Below are positions 22,101-29,931 of a DNA stretch of 32,276 nucleotides, piece by piece (position 1 is the first letter of the stretch; every line of letters begins with the position of its first letter). Made by a program: the position numbers and the translations under genes. The DNA comes from Nitrospirota bacterium. Lineage in GTDB: Bacteria; Nitrospirota; Nitrospiria; Nitrospirales; Nitrospiraceae. The notes beneath the pieces were generated by a model. The model saw only the letters and a program-made list of their open reading frames with translations. It did not search any database and was not told the DNA's origin. Location of the stretch: NCBI GenBank assembly GCA_016200355.1, contig JACQEY010000042.1, positions 1 through 32,276 on the forward strand, given 5' to 3'.

Positions 22101-22643
22101 CCGCACTTCGTGTGACCCGCCCGCTCTTCATCGCTTTATCGTAATTGTTGCGGGCGGATAAACCCCTCCAGTTGGCCGTTGTATTATGTGATTACCTCGC
22201 TTGCGCGTGCCGCCGACTAAATTTCGCTGTATCGTAATCGACGTCGCCGGATAAACACCACAAGCATCCGACATTTTCGCTGCCACTGACCTTCTGGCAG
22301 TCTCCACCACTTCGAGATTTCCGGTCTAAAAGAGTTCTTCCAAAGCCCCTCCGTCTTTGAAAGAATTGACCATGTTTCTTTCAAAGCGAAAAACTCTTTG
22401 AAAGTCGCCATACATTCAGAGTGCGCACTCCATGAATCCAAATCCGGATGCCCACAGGCTATGCGGCGTTGAGACAACCCGTTCTTCCATTCCATCGCCT
22501 TCGACTTGCGCGAGATCGAACCGCGCCATGCGACCCAGCCACTGCACGGGAATCTCCTCCTTGCGATAGGCTCGTTGGATAGGGGAAATTCCCTCTCAGG
22601 TTGGGGTGATTTCTCGCGGCGAAACGGGTATTCTGCGCGCCTA
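22101..22643. other. Gene-poor junction between attR and the defence operon
   Basis: Two diverged direct repeats (about 22131-22163 and 22224-22256) share TATCGTAAT and CGGATAAAC. Weak open frames on the minus strand (for example 22217-22495) have no coding character that I can support. No promoter close to consensus was found for the helicase gene, and its ATG has no clear ribosome binding site. The region may hold remnants of an older integration event. Confidence 0.45.
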
Positions 22644-25526
22644 ATGCTGACGGCCTACCACGCTAAGTACTTTGCCTACGAACTCACAAAGCGTTGTGCC
22701 TCAGACAGTATAGAAAAGCTCGCCGCTGCGCTATCGGATGCACAGGTAGACCTCAACCCTCATCAAGTTGAAGCGGCCCTATTCGCATTCCGTAGCCCCT
22801 TCTCACGCGGTGCGATTCTCGCCGACGAGGTTGGTCTTGGAAAGACAATTGAAGCTGGGCTGCTGATCTCCCAAAAGTGGGCAGAACGTAAGCGACGCCT
22901 TTTGGTGATCGTCCCGGCCAATCTACGCAAGCAGTGGAGTCAGGAATTAGCCGACAAGTTTCATCTACCGTCAGCGATTCTTGAAAATCGAAGCTTCAAC
23001 GAGGCCATCCGCGCCGGCAACCTGAATCCGTTTCAGTGTGATGGGATCGTCCTCTGCTCATACCAATTTGCTCGTACTAAGGAGCCGTACTTGCACCAAA
23101 CCGCTTGGGATTTGGTCGTCATCGACGAGGCCCACCGACTGCGCAATGTCTATAAGTCTTCCAGCAAGATCGCCACCGCCATCAAGCAGGCCGTCGCGCC
23201 GTTTCCCAAAGTGCTGCTCACCGCAACGCCTCTACAGAATTCGCTTTTGGAACTCTATGGCTTGGTAAGCATCATCGACGACTTTGCCTTCGGGGACTTG
23301 AAGAGCTTCCGATCCCGGTTCGCACGTCTCGGAAACGATGCCGACTTCGCGGAGCTCAAGGAGAGGCTCAGGCCACTCTGTAAACGCACGCTGCGTAAGC
23401 AGGTGCTGCAGTATGTGAAGTTCACCAACCGCCATGCGCTGGTTCAGGAGTTTGTCCCAACACCAGAGGAACAGCGGCTCTACGACTTGGTCTCCGAGTA
23501 TCTCCAGCAGCCCACGCTCTATGCCTTGCCCGCCAGTCAGCGACAACTAATGACACTCATCCTCCGTAAACTCCTGGCTTCCTCCACATATGCCATTTCC
23601 AGCACATTGGATGGTCTCGCGAGCAAACTGGAGACAGCTGCCACTGCGAGCGAAACGGTAGACGCGCTGCCAGATGAGTTACCAGACAATTTGGAAGACC
23701 TGGATGAACTGGCCGACGAGTGGGAGGAAGACGAGAATGGCACCACGCCAGCAGAGCGTGTGCGGCTGACTCCGGAACAGCTAACTGAACTTCGACAGGA
23801 GATGGCCAAGCTCCGGGAATTCCACACACTCGCCAAGTCCATCATCAAGAACTCAAAGGGTGAGGTGCTCTTAACGGCGCTTCGTCGAGGGTTTTCCGCA
23901 GCAGCCGAGGCACAGAAGAATCAGCTGGGAGCCACGATTCAGCAGAAGGCGATTATTTTCACGGAGTCACGGCGCACACAGGAGTACCTCCACCGCGTTC
24001 TTGAGCAAACCGAGTTTGCGGGCAAGGTGCTGTTGTTCAACGGCACGAACAACGACCCGAAATCGAAAGAGATCTATCACCATTGGCTGAAGCAGCACGC
24101 GGGCACCGACCGTATCAGCGGCTCGCCCAGCGCGGACATGCGGGCGGCGCTAGTGGACTATTTCCGTGATGAGGCGGCGATCATGATTGCCACCGAGGCC
24201 GCTGCGGAGGGCATAAACCTCCAATTCTGCAATCTAGTGGTGAACTACGACCTACCCTGGAACCCCCAACGAATTGAGCAGCGCATCGGACGCTGCCATC
24301 GCTACGGACAGAAGTTCGATGTAGTGGTAGTCAACTTCCTCAATCGGAGCAACGCTGCCGATCTGAGGGTGTATCAGCTATTGGACCAGAAATTCCGCCT
24401 CTTCAATGGAGTGTTCGGCGCAAGCGACGAGGTGTTGGGCGCGGTGGAATCGGGCGTGGACTTTGAGAAACGCATCGCCACCATCTATCAGAAATGCCGG
24501 ACACCACAACAGATTCAGTTCGAGTTCGACGCGCTCCAGCGTGATCTGGAAACTGAAATTGCGGAGGGGCAACGGGACGCACGCGAAAAGCTGCTCAACA
24601 ATTTTGACCAGGACGTGGTGGAGAAAGTGCGCATTCAAAGCCGCGATTATTTGGACCGCTTCGAGGAGCGGCTCTGGCGGCTCACACGGTATCTGCTCGC
24701 ACCCCATGCACGCTTTGAGGAGCGGGAGTATAGCTTCACATTAGAGCGAAACCCTTTCCCAGGAGAGACCATTCATCCTGGCCCCTATCGCATGGGCAAG
24801 AACGTAGAGGACGCCAACACCTACCGTGTCGGCCATCCCTTGGCACAGCGTCTGCTCGCACAGGCCAAGGCGTTGACAGTCCAGTCCGGTGACGTGATCT
24901 TTCGATATCCGGAGAGTGGTAAAAACATCACGATCCTTGAGTCTCTTAGAGGCAAGAGCGGTTGGCTCAGGTGCGTGCACGTTACGCTCACTGCCCTAGA
25001 GACGGAGGACCATCTGATCCTTGCAGGCGTGACCGATAGTGGCGAGGTCGTGGATGGTGCACAGTGCCGCCGGCTCTTCGACCTACCCGGTGAAGAGAAG
25101 GGGGCAGTGTCGCTGCCTACCGGCATAAAGGCGACGCTGGAAGCTATGACTGCCCGGCAGATGCGGGAGTTCCTGGACTCCATCTCGTCAAAGAATGGGA
25201 TGTGGTTCGAGACTGAAATGGATAAACTCGACCACTGGGCCGAAGATCGCCGAGCCTCACTCAAGGCAGAACTTGACGAACTCGACGAAACCATCAAGGA
25301 AACGAAGAAGGCCGCGCGGTTGGCCCCCAACTTGCCGGAGAAGCTTGAACGCCAGCGCGCGTTGCGCCAACTAGAAACTAAAAGAACCGATGCATGGAAA
25401 GCGTTTGACGAAGCCGCCCGCGAGGTCGACAGACGGAAGGACGATCTGTTGGACGAGATCAGTCATCGCCTGCAACAGAAAACGGAGCAAGGCACGTTAT
25501 TTACCATCCGTTGGCGTTTAGTGTAA
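22644..25526 (+). CDS. RapA-like SNF2 helicase of the defence operon
   Basis: The product has 960 residues from ATG 22644 (MLTAYHAKYFAYELTKRC). The SNF2 helicase core is complete: Walker A ADEVGLGKT (60-68), DEAH (161-164), LLTATPLQN (motif III region, near 191-199), an acidic linker insert (about 337-364), and the helicase C domain with IATEAAAEGINLQ (515-527) and QRIGRCHRYGQ (546-556). The C-terminal third (about 650-960) is a long helical extension ending in a coiled coil (about 870-950), resembling RapA/HepA-like proteins encoded beside methyltransferases. It should be a cytoplasmic DNA translocase. The Mod gene follows after 27 bp. An upstream in-frame extension to 22506 lacks family similarity. 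Canonical type III systems have no such subunit. Confidence 0.9.
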   Translation: MLTAYHAKYFAYELTKRCASDSIEKLAAALSDAQVDLNPHQVEAALFAFRSPFSRGAILADEVGLGKTIEAGLLISQKWAERKRRLLVIVPANLRKQWSQELADKFHLPSAILENRSFNEAIRAGNLNPFQCDGIVLCSYQFARTKEPYLHQTAWDLVVIDEAHRLRNVYKSSSKIATAIKQAVAPFPKVLLTATPLQNSLLELYGLVSIIDDFAFGDLKSFRSRFARLGNDADFAELKERLRPLCKRTLRKQVLQYVKFTNRHALVQEFVPTPEEQRLYDLVSEYLQQPTLYALPASQRQLMTLILRKLLASSTYAISSTLDGLASKLETAATASETVDALPDELPDNLEDLDELADEWEEDENGTTPAERVRLTPEQLTELRQEMAKLREFHTLAKSIIKNSKGEVLLTALRRGFSAAAEAQKNQLGATIQQKAIIFTESRRTQEYLHRVLEQTEFAGKVLLFNGTNNDPKSKEIYHHWLKQHAGTDRISGSPSADMRAALVDYFRDEAAIMIATEAAAEGINLQFCNLVVNYDLPWNPQRIEQRIGRCHRYGQKFDVVVVNFLNRSNAADLRVYQLLDQKFRLFNGVFGASDEVLGAVESGVDFEKRIATIYQKCRTPQQIQFEFDALQRDLETEIAEGQRDAREKLLNNFDQDVVEKVRIQSRDYLDRFEERLWRLTRYLLAPHARFEEREYSFTLERNPFPGETIHPGPYRMGKNVEDANTYRVGHPLAQRLLAQAKALTVQSGDVIFRYPESGKNITILESLRGKSGWLRCVHVTLTALETEDHLILAGVTDSGEVVDGAQCRRLFDLPGEEKGAVSLPTGIKATLEAMTARQMREFLDSISSKNGMWFETEMDKLDHWAEDRRASLKAELDELDETIKETKKAARLAPNLPEKLERQRALRQLETKRTDAWKAFDEAAREVDRRKDDLLDEISHRLQQKTEQGTLFTIRWRLV

Positions 25527-25553
25527 TAAGGATCGCACTAGGGAGAGTTCGCT

Positions 25554-27419
25554 GTGGAACCAGAAAAGCTCGATCTCCGTTCTCACGACATCGCTGACGA
25601 CAAGCGGCAGGAATTGCTGCGCTTCTTTCCAGAAATCCGCACTGAAGGTGGAAGGGTTGACATCGAGCGGTTGAAGCTCGCGCTGGGCGAGACCGTGGAC
25701 GTGGGCAAGGAACGCTACGGCATGAACTGGCCTGGCAAGGCCGACTGCTTCAAGACCATCCAGATGCCGAGCCTCGCCACACTACGGCCTTGTCCAGAAG
25801 AGAGCGTCAACTTCGCAACGACGGAGAACCTCATCATCGAGGGCGACAATCTCGAAGTGCTGAAGCTGTTGCAGAAGTCGTATTTGGGCAAGGTCAAGAT
25901 GATCTACATCGACCCGCCCTACAATACTGGCAGCGACTTCATCTACCCCGACAACTACAGCGAATCCTTGCAGACCTATCTGGAATACACAGGGCAAGTT
26001 GATGCCGAGGGGAAGAAATTCAGCACGAACGCCGAGACCGACGGACGTTTTCATTCCAAGTGGCTGAACATGAGGTATTCGCGGCTCTATCTGGCACGGA
26101 ATCTATTGCGGGAAGATGGGGCGATTTTTGTCTCATGTGACGATACTGAAGTTTCTAACTTGCACCGTTTGCTAGATGAGATTTTTGGCGAGGAAAACTC
26201 ACTCGCGCAAATTGTGTGGAAGAAGTCCTATGGTGGAGGATCGAAGACTAAACACGTAGTTGTTCTCCATGAGTATGCACTGTGCTATGCACGTAGCAAA
26301 GACAGTTTAGGACGTATCGAATTACCACCCGATCCCAAGGCTCGTCGATACTATAAATTTCAAGACTCGAAGTTTGAGAAGAGAGGGCCTTATCGATTGC
26401 AGCCGTTGGCCACGACAAGTAACGATGAGCGCGAGAATTTACGGTATGCGATTCCGTACAAGGGCGAGGAGATTTGGCCGGAGAAGCAGTGGCAGTGGGA
26501 GAAGGCGAGGACGTTTGCTGCGCTTGAGAATGATGAGCTTGTGATTACAAAGCAGAAAGATGAGTGGTCAGTCAACTATAAGCAGTACCTTTATGACGAG
26601 GATGGTATCGAGCGAGGGGCAAAGCCCTACTCCGTGCTCGAAGGTCCGTACACTCAGGCCGGCACCTCCGAACTGGCCTCGATTTTCGGAGACCAGAAGC
26701 TGTTTCCTTTTCCCAAACCGTCTGGACTGATCCAGCATTTTGTTCAGTACGCGAGCCCGGATAAGGACTTCATAGTGCTCGATTTCTTTGCTGGCTCTGG
26801 AAGCACAGCTCATGCGGTATTGAGTCAGAATTCTGCGGACAATGGCAATCGCAAGTTCATCCTCGTCCAGCTTCCCGAACCGACGGAGCACAAGGGCTAC
26901 CCCACCATCGCCGACATCACCAAGGAGCGCGTCCGACGCGTCATCAAGAAGCTCAACGAGGAGGATAGCTGCAAACTCGATCTGGAAGGCGCCAAGCCGC
27001 GGGACCGTGGCTTCAAGGTCTTCAAACTAGCCGAGTCCAACTTCAAGCCCTGGAACGTTGATGTTCCTCACGATGCGCCGACGCTGGAGAAGCAGCTTGA
27101 TCTGCATGTGGATCATATCCGCGACAATCGGACATCGGACGATCTACCCTATGAAATCCTGCTCAAGAGCGGCTTCGCCCTCACGACGCCAGCCAGGACG
27201 CTAACGCTCGCGGGGAAAACCGTTCACAGTGTGGCGGACGGCGCACTCTTCATCTGTCTGGAAGGCGCATTAACATTGGAGCTGATCCGCGCAATGGCAG
27301 AGAAGAAGCCGGAGCGCGTCGTGTGCTTGGATGAGGGTTTTGCCGGTAACGATCAGCTCAAAACCAACGCAGTCCAGATCTTTAAAACCAAGGGCGTAAC
27401 GAGCTTTAAGACGGTGTAA
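25554..27419 (+). CDS. mod: Type III restriction-modification methyltransferase (Mod)
   Basis: Beta-class adenine DNA methyltransferase of 621 residues; it modifies the recognition site and provides sequence recognition for the Res subunit. Motif IV DPPYN (120-124) precedes motif I FAGSGST (412-418), the beta-class order. Between them lies the target recognition region (about 215-380). The N-terminal ENLIIEGDNLEVLKLLQKSYLGKVKMIYIDPPYNTG segment is typical of type III Mod. The C-terminal 130 residues are the Mod-specific domain. The GTG start at 25554 is supported by AGGGAGAG upstream. The stretch 26130-26620, coding for most of the recognition region, is more AT-rich with different codon use from its flanks, which suggests domain exchange. 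The TAA overlaps the next ATG. Confidence 0.93.
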   Translation: MEPEKLDLRSHDIADDKRQELLRFFPEIRTEGGRVDIERLKLALGETVDVGKERYGMNWPGKADCFKTIQMPSLATLRPCPEESVNFATTENLIIEGDNLEVLKLLQKSYLGKVKMIYIDPPYNTGSDFIYPDNYSESLQTYLEYTGQVDAEGKKFSTNAETDGRFHSKWLNMRYSRLYLARNLLREDGAIFVSCDDTEVSNLHRLLDEIFGEENSLAQIVWKKSYGGGSKTKHVVVLHEYALCYARSKDSLGRIELPPDPKARRYYKFQDSKFEKRGPYRLQPLATTSNDERENLRYAIPYKGEEIWPEKQWQWEKARTFAALENDELVITKQKDEWSVNYKQYLYDEDGIERGAKPYSVLEGPYTQAGTSELASIFGDQKLFPFPKPSGLIQHFVQYASPDKDFIVLDFFAGSGSTAHAVLSQNSADNGNRKFILVQLPEPTEHKGYPTIADITKERVRRVIKKLNEEDSCKLDLEGAKPRDRGFKVFKLAESNFKPWNVDVPHDAPTLEKQLDLHVDHIRDNRTSDDLPYEILLKSGFALTTPARTLTLAGKTVHSVADGALFICLEGALTLELIRAMAEKKPERVVCLDEGFAGNDQLKTNAVQIFKTKGVTSFKTV

Positions 27420-29275
27420 TGACCATGAGCGCCGAATTAATCGATCGCATTCTTGAAGCTGTTCACATCGGGGAGACGACCGACTGGGAATTTAAATCTG
27501 CACGAGGCGGGTTCCCTGGCAGTTTTTGGGAAACCTATAGTGCCATGGCCAATTCGGAAGGTGGCGTGGTGGTGCTGGGTGTGCGCGAGCAAGAGGGCGC
27601 CGCGAGCCTGGATGGACTGACCACGGAGCAGATTGCGCGCTATCAGAAGACGCTTTGGGATGGCCTCAATAATCGTGGGCAGGTTAGCATCAACCTGCTG
27701 GAGCCACGGAGTGTTGAAATCGTCGAAGTCGGCAGCGCCGCGCTTCTCGTGATTCGTATCCCGCGCGCCTCTCGCACACAGCGCCCCGTCTATATCGGCG
27801 CTAATCCACTTGGCCATACATACCGTCGTCGCCACGAGGGCGATTATCGCTGCACCGATGCCGAAGTGCGTCGCATGCTTTCTGATGCGGACGAGATGCC
27901 GCCGGACCATCGCATCTTGGCAGGCTTCGCGCTGACGGACATCGACGGACCGAGCCTCGCGCAATACCGTCAGCGATTGCGCGCCGCCAAGGGCGAGCAT
28001 CCGTGGCTGTCGTTAGCAGACCGTGATCTTCTCGAACGGCTTGGCGGCTGGCGCCAAGACCGATCGTCGGGGGACGAGGGATTGACGCTGGCCGGGTTGC
28101 TGATGTTCGGCAAGGATCAGGCGATACGCGATCCGAATGGAGCGCCGAACTATTTCGTGGACTACCGGGAGAAGCTCGACCCGGAGCTGCGCTGGACCGA
28201 CCGGATTTATCCAGACGGAACGTGGGAAGCGAATCTGTTTCAGTTCTACAGCCGGGTCTGGACAAAACTGGCGTCCGGACTGCCGACGCCGTTCCAACTG
28301 GAAGGCGCCATGCGGCGCGACGTGACACCGGCCCATGAAGCGTTGCGCGAGGCGTTTGTCAACGCAATCATCCACGCCGACTATGCCGGCGCCGGTGGTG
28401 TTGTGGTTGAACGCTATCCGAACCGCTTCATCATCGAGAATCCCGGCATGCTGCTGGTATCCGTGGAGCAGTACTTGACCGGTGGCGTGAGCGAGTGCCG
28501 CAACAAATCGCTCCAGCAGATGTTTCTGATGATCGGTGGCGGCGAGCGTGCAGGATCGGGCGCGGACAAGATACGTGCCGGGTGGCGGGCACAGCACTGG
28601 CGCGCGCCGCGGCTTGAAGTACGAAGCGAGCCTGACCGCATCCGTCTTACCCTGCCGATGATCAGTTTGATTCCGGCCGAGACCCTTGATCGCCTGCGTC
28701 GCGCGTTCGGCTCACGGGTCGACTCACTGGCCGCGGCAGAACTCCAGGCCCTAGCCACAGCGGACGTCGAGGGGTCGGTCTCCAACGTACGGTTGCAGGA
28801 GCTGCTGACCGATCATCCGGTGGATATTACCCGGATGCTGACCCGCCTGTGCGACCAAGGGCTACTCGTTTCCGACAACCGGCGGCGGTGGACGACCTAT
28901 CGGCTCGGTGGCGGACCCAGGGAGTCATCGCATTTTAATGCGGGGGACTCCTCACATTTGCCGGGGGACTCCTCACATTTGCCGGGGGACTCCTCACATT
29001 TGGCTGCCCCCTTGGACGAGCTGAGACGCTTGGCGGCGCCCGTCTCTGGCACCGGTAAGGCGCCGCCAGCCCTGGTTCGGAAGGTCATCCTGGATCTTTG
29101 CCAGGGTCGCTACCTTACGGCCGAGGAATTGGGCGATCTGCTGCATCGCAACGTAGGTGGGCTGAGGAGTAGATATCTGAGCCCGATGGTGAGCGAGGGG
29201 ATTCTGCGACTACGGTACCCAGCCACCGCCAACCGTCCCGACCAGGCCTACACGGTAGCGGATGGAACCGCATGA
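27419..29275 (+). CDS. AlbA_2 (Schlafen-type) / GHKL-ATPase / winged-helix protein
   Basis: The product has 618 residues. The N-terminal AlbA_2 domain (about 8-160) shows TTDWEFKSARGG and the conserved SAMANSEGGVVVLGV (41-55). A GHKL-type ATP-binding domain (HATPase_c_4-like) follows, with N-box EAFVNAIIHADY (311-322), IIENPGM (338-344) and RAGSGADKI (377-385). Winged-helix segments (about 440-495 and 540-610) flank a linker of four seven-residue repeats, ESSHFNA/GDSSHLP/GDSSHLP/GDSSHLA (502-529). Proteins with this layout are usually annotated as ATP-binding transcriptional regulators; the actual activity is uncertain. The ATG overlaps the Mod stop (TAATG) and its TGA overlaps the Res start (ATGA), so it is locked into the restriction operon. 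Confidence 0.88.
   Translation: MTMSAELIDRILEAVHIGETTDWEFKSARGGFPGSFWETYSAMANSEGGVVVLGVREQEGAASLDGLTTEQIARYQKTLWDGLNNRGQVSINLLEPRSVEIVEVGSAALLVIRIPRASRTQRPVYIGANPLGHTYRRRHEGDYRCTDAEVRRMLSDADEMPPDHRILAGFALTDIDGPSLAQYRQRLRAAKGEHPWLSLADRDLLERLGGWRQDRSSGDEGLTLAGLLMFGKDQAIRDPNGAPNYFVDYREKLDPELRWTDRIYPDGTWEANLFQFYSRVWTKLASGLPTPFQLEGAMRRDVTPAHEALREAFVNAIIHADYAGAGGVVVERYPNRFIIENPGMLLVSVEQYLTGGVSECRNKSLQQMFLMIGGGERAGSGADKIRAGWRAQHWRAPRLEVRSEPDRIRLTLPMISLIPAETLDRLRRAFGSRVDSLAAAELQALATADVEGSVSNVRLQELLTDHPVDITRMLTRLCDQGLLVSDNRRRWTTYRLGGGPRESSHFNAGDSSHLPGDSSHLPGDSSHLAAPLDELRRLAAPVSGTGKAPPALVRKVILDLCQGRYLTAEELGDLLHRNVGGLRSRYLSPMVSEGILRLRYPATANRPDQAYTVADGTA
28922..29005 (+). repeat. 21 bp in-frame tandem repeat
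   Basis: Four consecutive 21 bp units lie within the AlbA_2/GHKL gene. The last three (28943-28963, 28964-28984, 28985-29005) are almost identical (GGGGACTCCTCACATTTGCC) and the first (28922-28942) is diverged. Each encodes one GDSSHLP-type heptapeptide. Gain or loss of a unit would keep the frame and only change linker length. Confidence 0.92.
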
Positions 29276-29931
29276 AACTCCAGTTCGACGCCAATCAGCA
29301 GTTCCAGCTCGATGCTGTTGCCGCCGTCACCGACCTCTTCGACGGCCAGCCGCAGGGCGCGCCGGAGTATGCCGTCATCAAGATGGGCGCCGGCACTGGT
29401 CTATATGCTGGCCAGCAGCAGACCGAACTGGGTGCCGGCAATCAGTTGTTGGTGGCCGAGAGCAAACTGTTGGCGAGCACACGCGCACTCCAGACGCTAA
29501 ACGACATCGAGGTGGCTGATCCTGCGGCGGCGCTGGAAGCGTGGGAACTGTTCGACGGCCCGGCCAACCAGTCACGATCTTGTCCCCACTTCTCGGTGGA
29601 GATGGAGACCGGTACGGGCAAGACCTACGTCTACCTACGCAGCATCTTCGAGCTGTCTCGGCGTTATGGCTTCCAGAAGTTCATCATCGTGGTGCCCAGT
29701 GTGGCCATTCGCGAGGGCGTGCTCAAAAATATCGAGATCACCGCCGAGCACTTCCGCGCGCTCTATAACAACCTGTCTTTCGAATCCTTCGTCTATGACG
29801 CGAAGAAGGTCAATCGGCTTCGTCAGTTTGCTGCCAGCAACATGCTGCAAATCCTGATCATTAATATCGATGCTTTCCGCAAGAATTTTACCGGTACCGA
29901 GGATGAGCAGAAGAGTAAACGTGATCTATAA
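29272..29931 (+). CDS. res: Type III restriction subunit Res, 5' part (frameshifted)
   Basis: This frame encodes 219 residues: the N-terminal part of a type III Res helicase-nuclease, with Walker A METGTGKT (111-118) and FIIVVPSVAIREGVLKN (motif Ia region). It ends at a premature TAA (29929-29931) after EDEQKSKRDL, before motif II. The start overlaps the TGA of the AlbA_2/GHKL gene (ATGA). Dropping one A of the AAA at 29917-29919 would join this frame to the following one, giving a continuous EQKSNVIYKESDKLSG segment that fits the family. By itself the fragment lacks the DEAD-type box, helicase motifs IV-VI and the nuclease, so it should be inactive. Confidence 0.88.
   Translation: MKLQFDANQQFQLDAVAAVTDLFDGQPQGAPEYAVIKMGAGTGLYAGQQQTELGAGNQLLVAESKLLASTRALQTLNDIEVADPAAALEAWELFDGPANQSRSCPHFSVEMETGTGKTYVYLRSIFELSRRYGFQKFIIVVPSVAIREGVLKNIEITAEHFRALYNNLSFESFVYDAKKVNRLRQFAASNMLQILIINIDAFRKNFTGTEDEQKSKRDL

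Noticed and set aside
22131-22260. Direct repeats considered as integron attC sites
   Set aside because: No paired inverted core sites of the RYYYAAC/GTTRRRY type could be arranged, and there is no integron integrase.
22217-22495. 92-codon minus-strand frame next to the defence operon
   Set aside because: No ribosome binding site, no recognisable motif, and it runs through the direct repeats. It could be a relic but is not supported as a gene.
28922-29005. Tandem repeat considered as a CRISPR array
   Set aside because: Units are directly adjacent without spacers and lie in frame inside a coding sequence.
29870-29931. Programmed ribosomal frameshift in res
   Set aside because: The site has no classical slippery heptamer or obvious downstream stem-loop; mutation, phase switching or sequencing error is more likely.
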